NCBI GenBank assembly: GCA_964644375.1
Contig: CAZXWJ010000271.1
Coordinates: 1 to 5,916 of the forward strand
Reading direction: 5' to 3'
DNA length: 5,916 bases
Source of the DNA: CAYNYM01 sp964644375
Lineage (GTDB): Bacteria; Desulfobacterota; DSM-4660; Desulfatiglandales; HGW-15
The position numbers and the translations under genes are program-made. Below are positions 5,427 through 5,916 of this stretch, piece after piece. Each line of letters starts with the position of its first letter. The first letter of the stretch is position 1. The notes beneath the pieces were generated by a model. It made no database searches. It saw only the letters and a program-made list of their open reading frames with translations, and was not told the DNA's origin.

Positions 5427-5916
5427 TCAGTCAAGCTTGATATGCTTATCCAACACGTGCTTCATTCGATCGTTGATCTCCGGCAGTTTTTCGCCCCTGA
5501 TCAGCCGCATGGCCAGGTCCGCGGTCAACCTGGCCCCTTCCTCCAGATGAAGGCGACCCAGTTCTTTGGTAGCCTTGGATGGGCTCCCCAGAAAACCCTG
5601 CTCCGCTCCCATGGCCTTGAAGGTCTTGAACCCTTCCCTGATGCCCCTCTCCACGTCGATTTTCACTGGGAGGGTGTCTTCCACATGGCCCTTGATCAGG
5701 GATGAATATTGCTCGCTTACAAAGGCCGTTTCCTTGACATCCGCATGGATTTCTTTTTGCGGGTCCAGCCCCATGCCCCTGATCAGGCGGGCTTCTTCGG
5801 TCTCCATGCCTGAGTAGACGATCCTCCCCAGGATCTCGATGATACGCACGTCATACCTTGCCTCGACCTCTTCAATCCCCGTCAGAACGGCCTTGACATG
5901 GACCGGGTCCAAATGA
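5427..5916 (-). CDS. creatininase-family amidohydrolase, C-terminal part (5' end outside the window)
   Basis: The frame is open to the right edge. The codon before the TTG at 5912 is CAT (His), so the visible frame reads HLDPVHVKAVL and the true start lies beyond the window. About 163 residues are visible. HLDPVHVKAVL followed by a helix resembles the middle of creatininase-like enzymes. HADVKET (5747-5727) matches the metal-binding H-x4-E-T pattern of the family (HAGxxETS in many members), and GSPSKATKELG near the C-terminus matches the usual GDPxxATxEKG. These are cytoplasmic metal-dependent amidohydrolases acting on cyclic or linear amides, such as creatinine, formylpyrimidines or cofactor precursors; the substrate is unknown here. 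The changes to ETA and GSP, together with the missing N-terminal metal ligands, leave specificity open. It is probably not tightly coupled to the patatin gene, given the 216-bp gap. Confidence 0.68.
   Translation of the reverse strand, partial: HLDPVHVKAVLTGIEEVEARYDVRIIEILGRIVYSGMETEEARLIRGMGLDPQKEIHADVKETAFVSEQYSSLIKGHVEDTLPVKIDVERGIREGFKTFKAMGAEQGFLGSPSKATKELGRLHLEEGARLTADLAMRLIRGEKLPEINDRMKHVLDKHIKLD

Noticed and set aside
5427..5912. TTG at 5912 as the start of the creatininase-like gene
   Set aside because: The frame continues upstream through CAT to the window edge and the protein would lack half the family fold, so the gene is simply cut by the edge.
1..5916. CRISPR arrays, tRNA, rRNA or phage attachment sites
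   Set aside because: No regularly spaced direct repeats, cloverleaf pattern or rRNA-like stretch was seen on either strand by eye.

Overview
The window looks like a piece of the chromosome of an anaerobic bacterium, probably a Deltaproteobacteria-type (Desulfobacterota-like) organism. This is inferred from gene content and style: a tungsten-type aldehyde:ferredoxin oxidoreductase (AOR), the stub of the ferredoxin gene that usually follows such enzymes, a thiolase-like gene, and an IS66 transposase fragment. No ribosomal RNA, tRNA or other taxonomic marker is present, so the assignment is soft.

Layout, left to right. Positions 1-56 (minus strand) hold the first 18 codons of a gene that leaves the window on the left. 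Its start (thiolase-family style) and Shine-Dalgarno site are clear. Positions 57-478 are AT-rich and hold hairpins but no convincing gene. Positions 479-1447 are a decayed stretch. It contains a 5' fragment of an IS66-type transposase joined to an unrelated tail, a short frame, and then a well-formed but unrecognised reading frame interrupted in frame by one TGA. Positions 1448-2025 are noncoding, with a possible 124-bp MITE/REP-like element (1453-1576) and a terminator-like hairpin (1815-1840). Positions 2026-3966 hold the one large intact gene, the AOR. Sixteen bases after it the ribosome site and first codons of a partner ferredoxin gene appear, but the gene is broken within about 15 codons.

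From about 4035 to the right end the DNA is more GC-rich and every gene is on the minus strand. Read 5' to 3' on that strand they are the 3' part of a creatininase-family hydrolase (5916-5427), a complete patatin-like phospholipase (5210-4257), and a complete YwbE-family small protein (4226-4035). The last two are 30 bp apart and probably form an operon.

The AOR transcript and the patatin/ywbE transcript converge on a 68-bp gap with no visible terminator. The truncated ferredoxin lies exactly there, so this point is probably a rearrangement junction. The two halves of the window may therefore not be functionally related. I found no CRISPR array, defence island or other clearly new system. The points most worth checking are the TGA-interrupted frame at 959-1447, the ferredoxin stub, and the MITE-like element.
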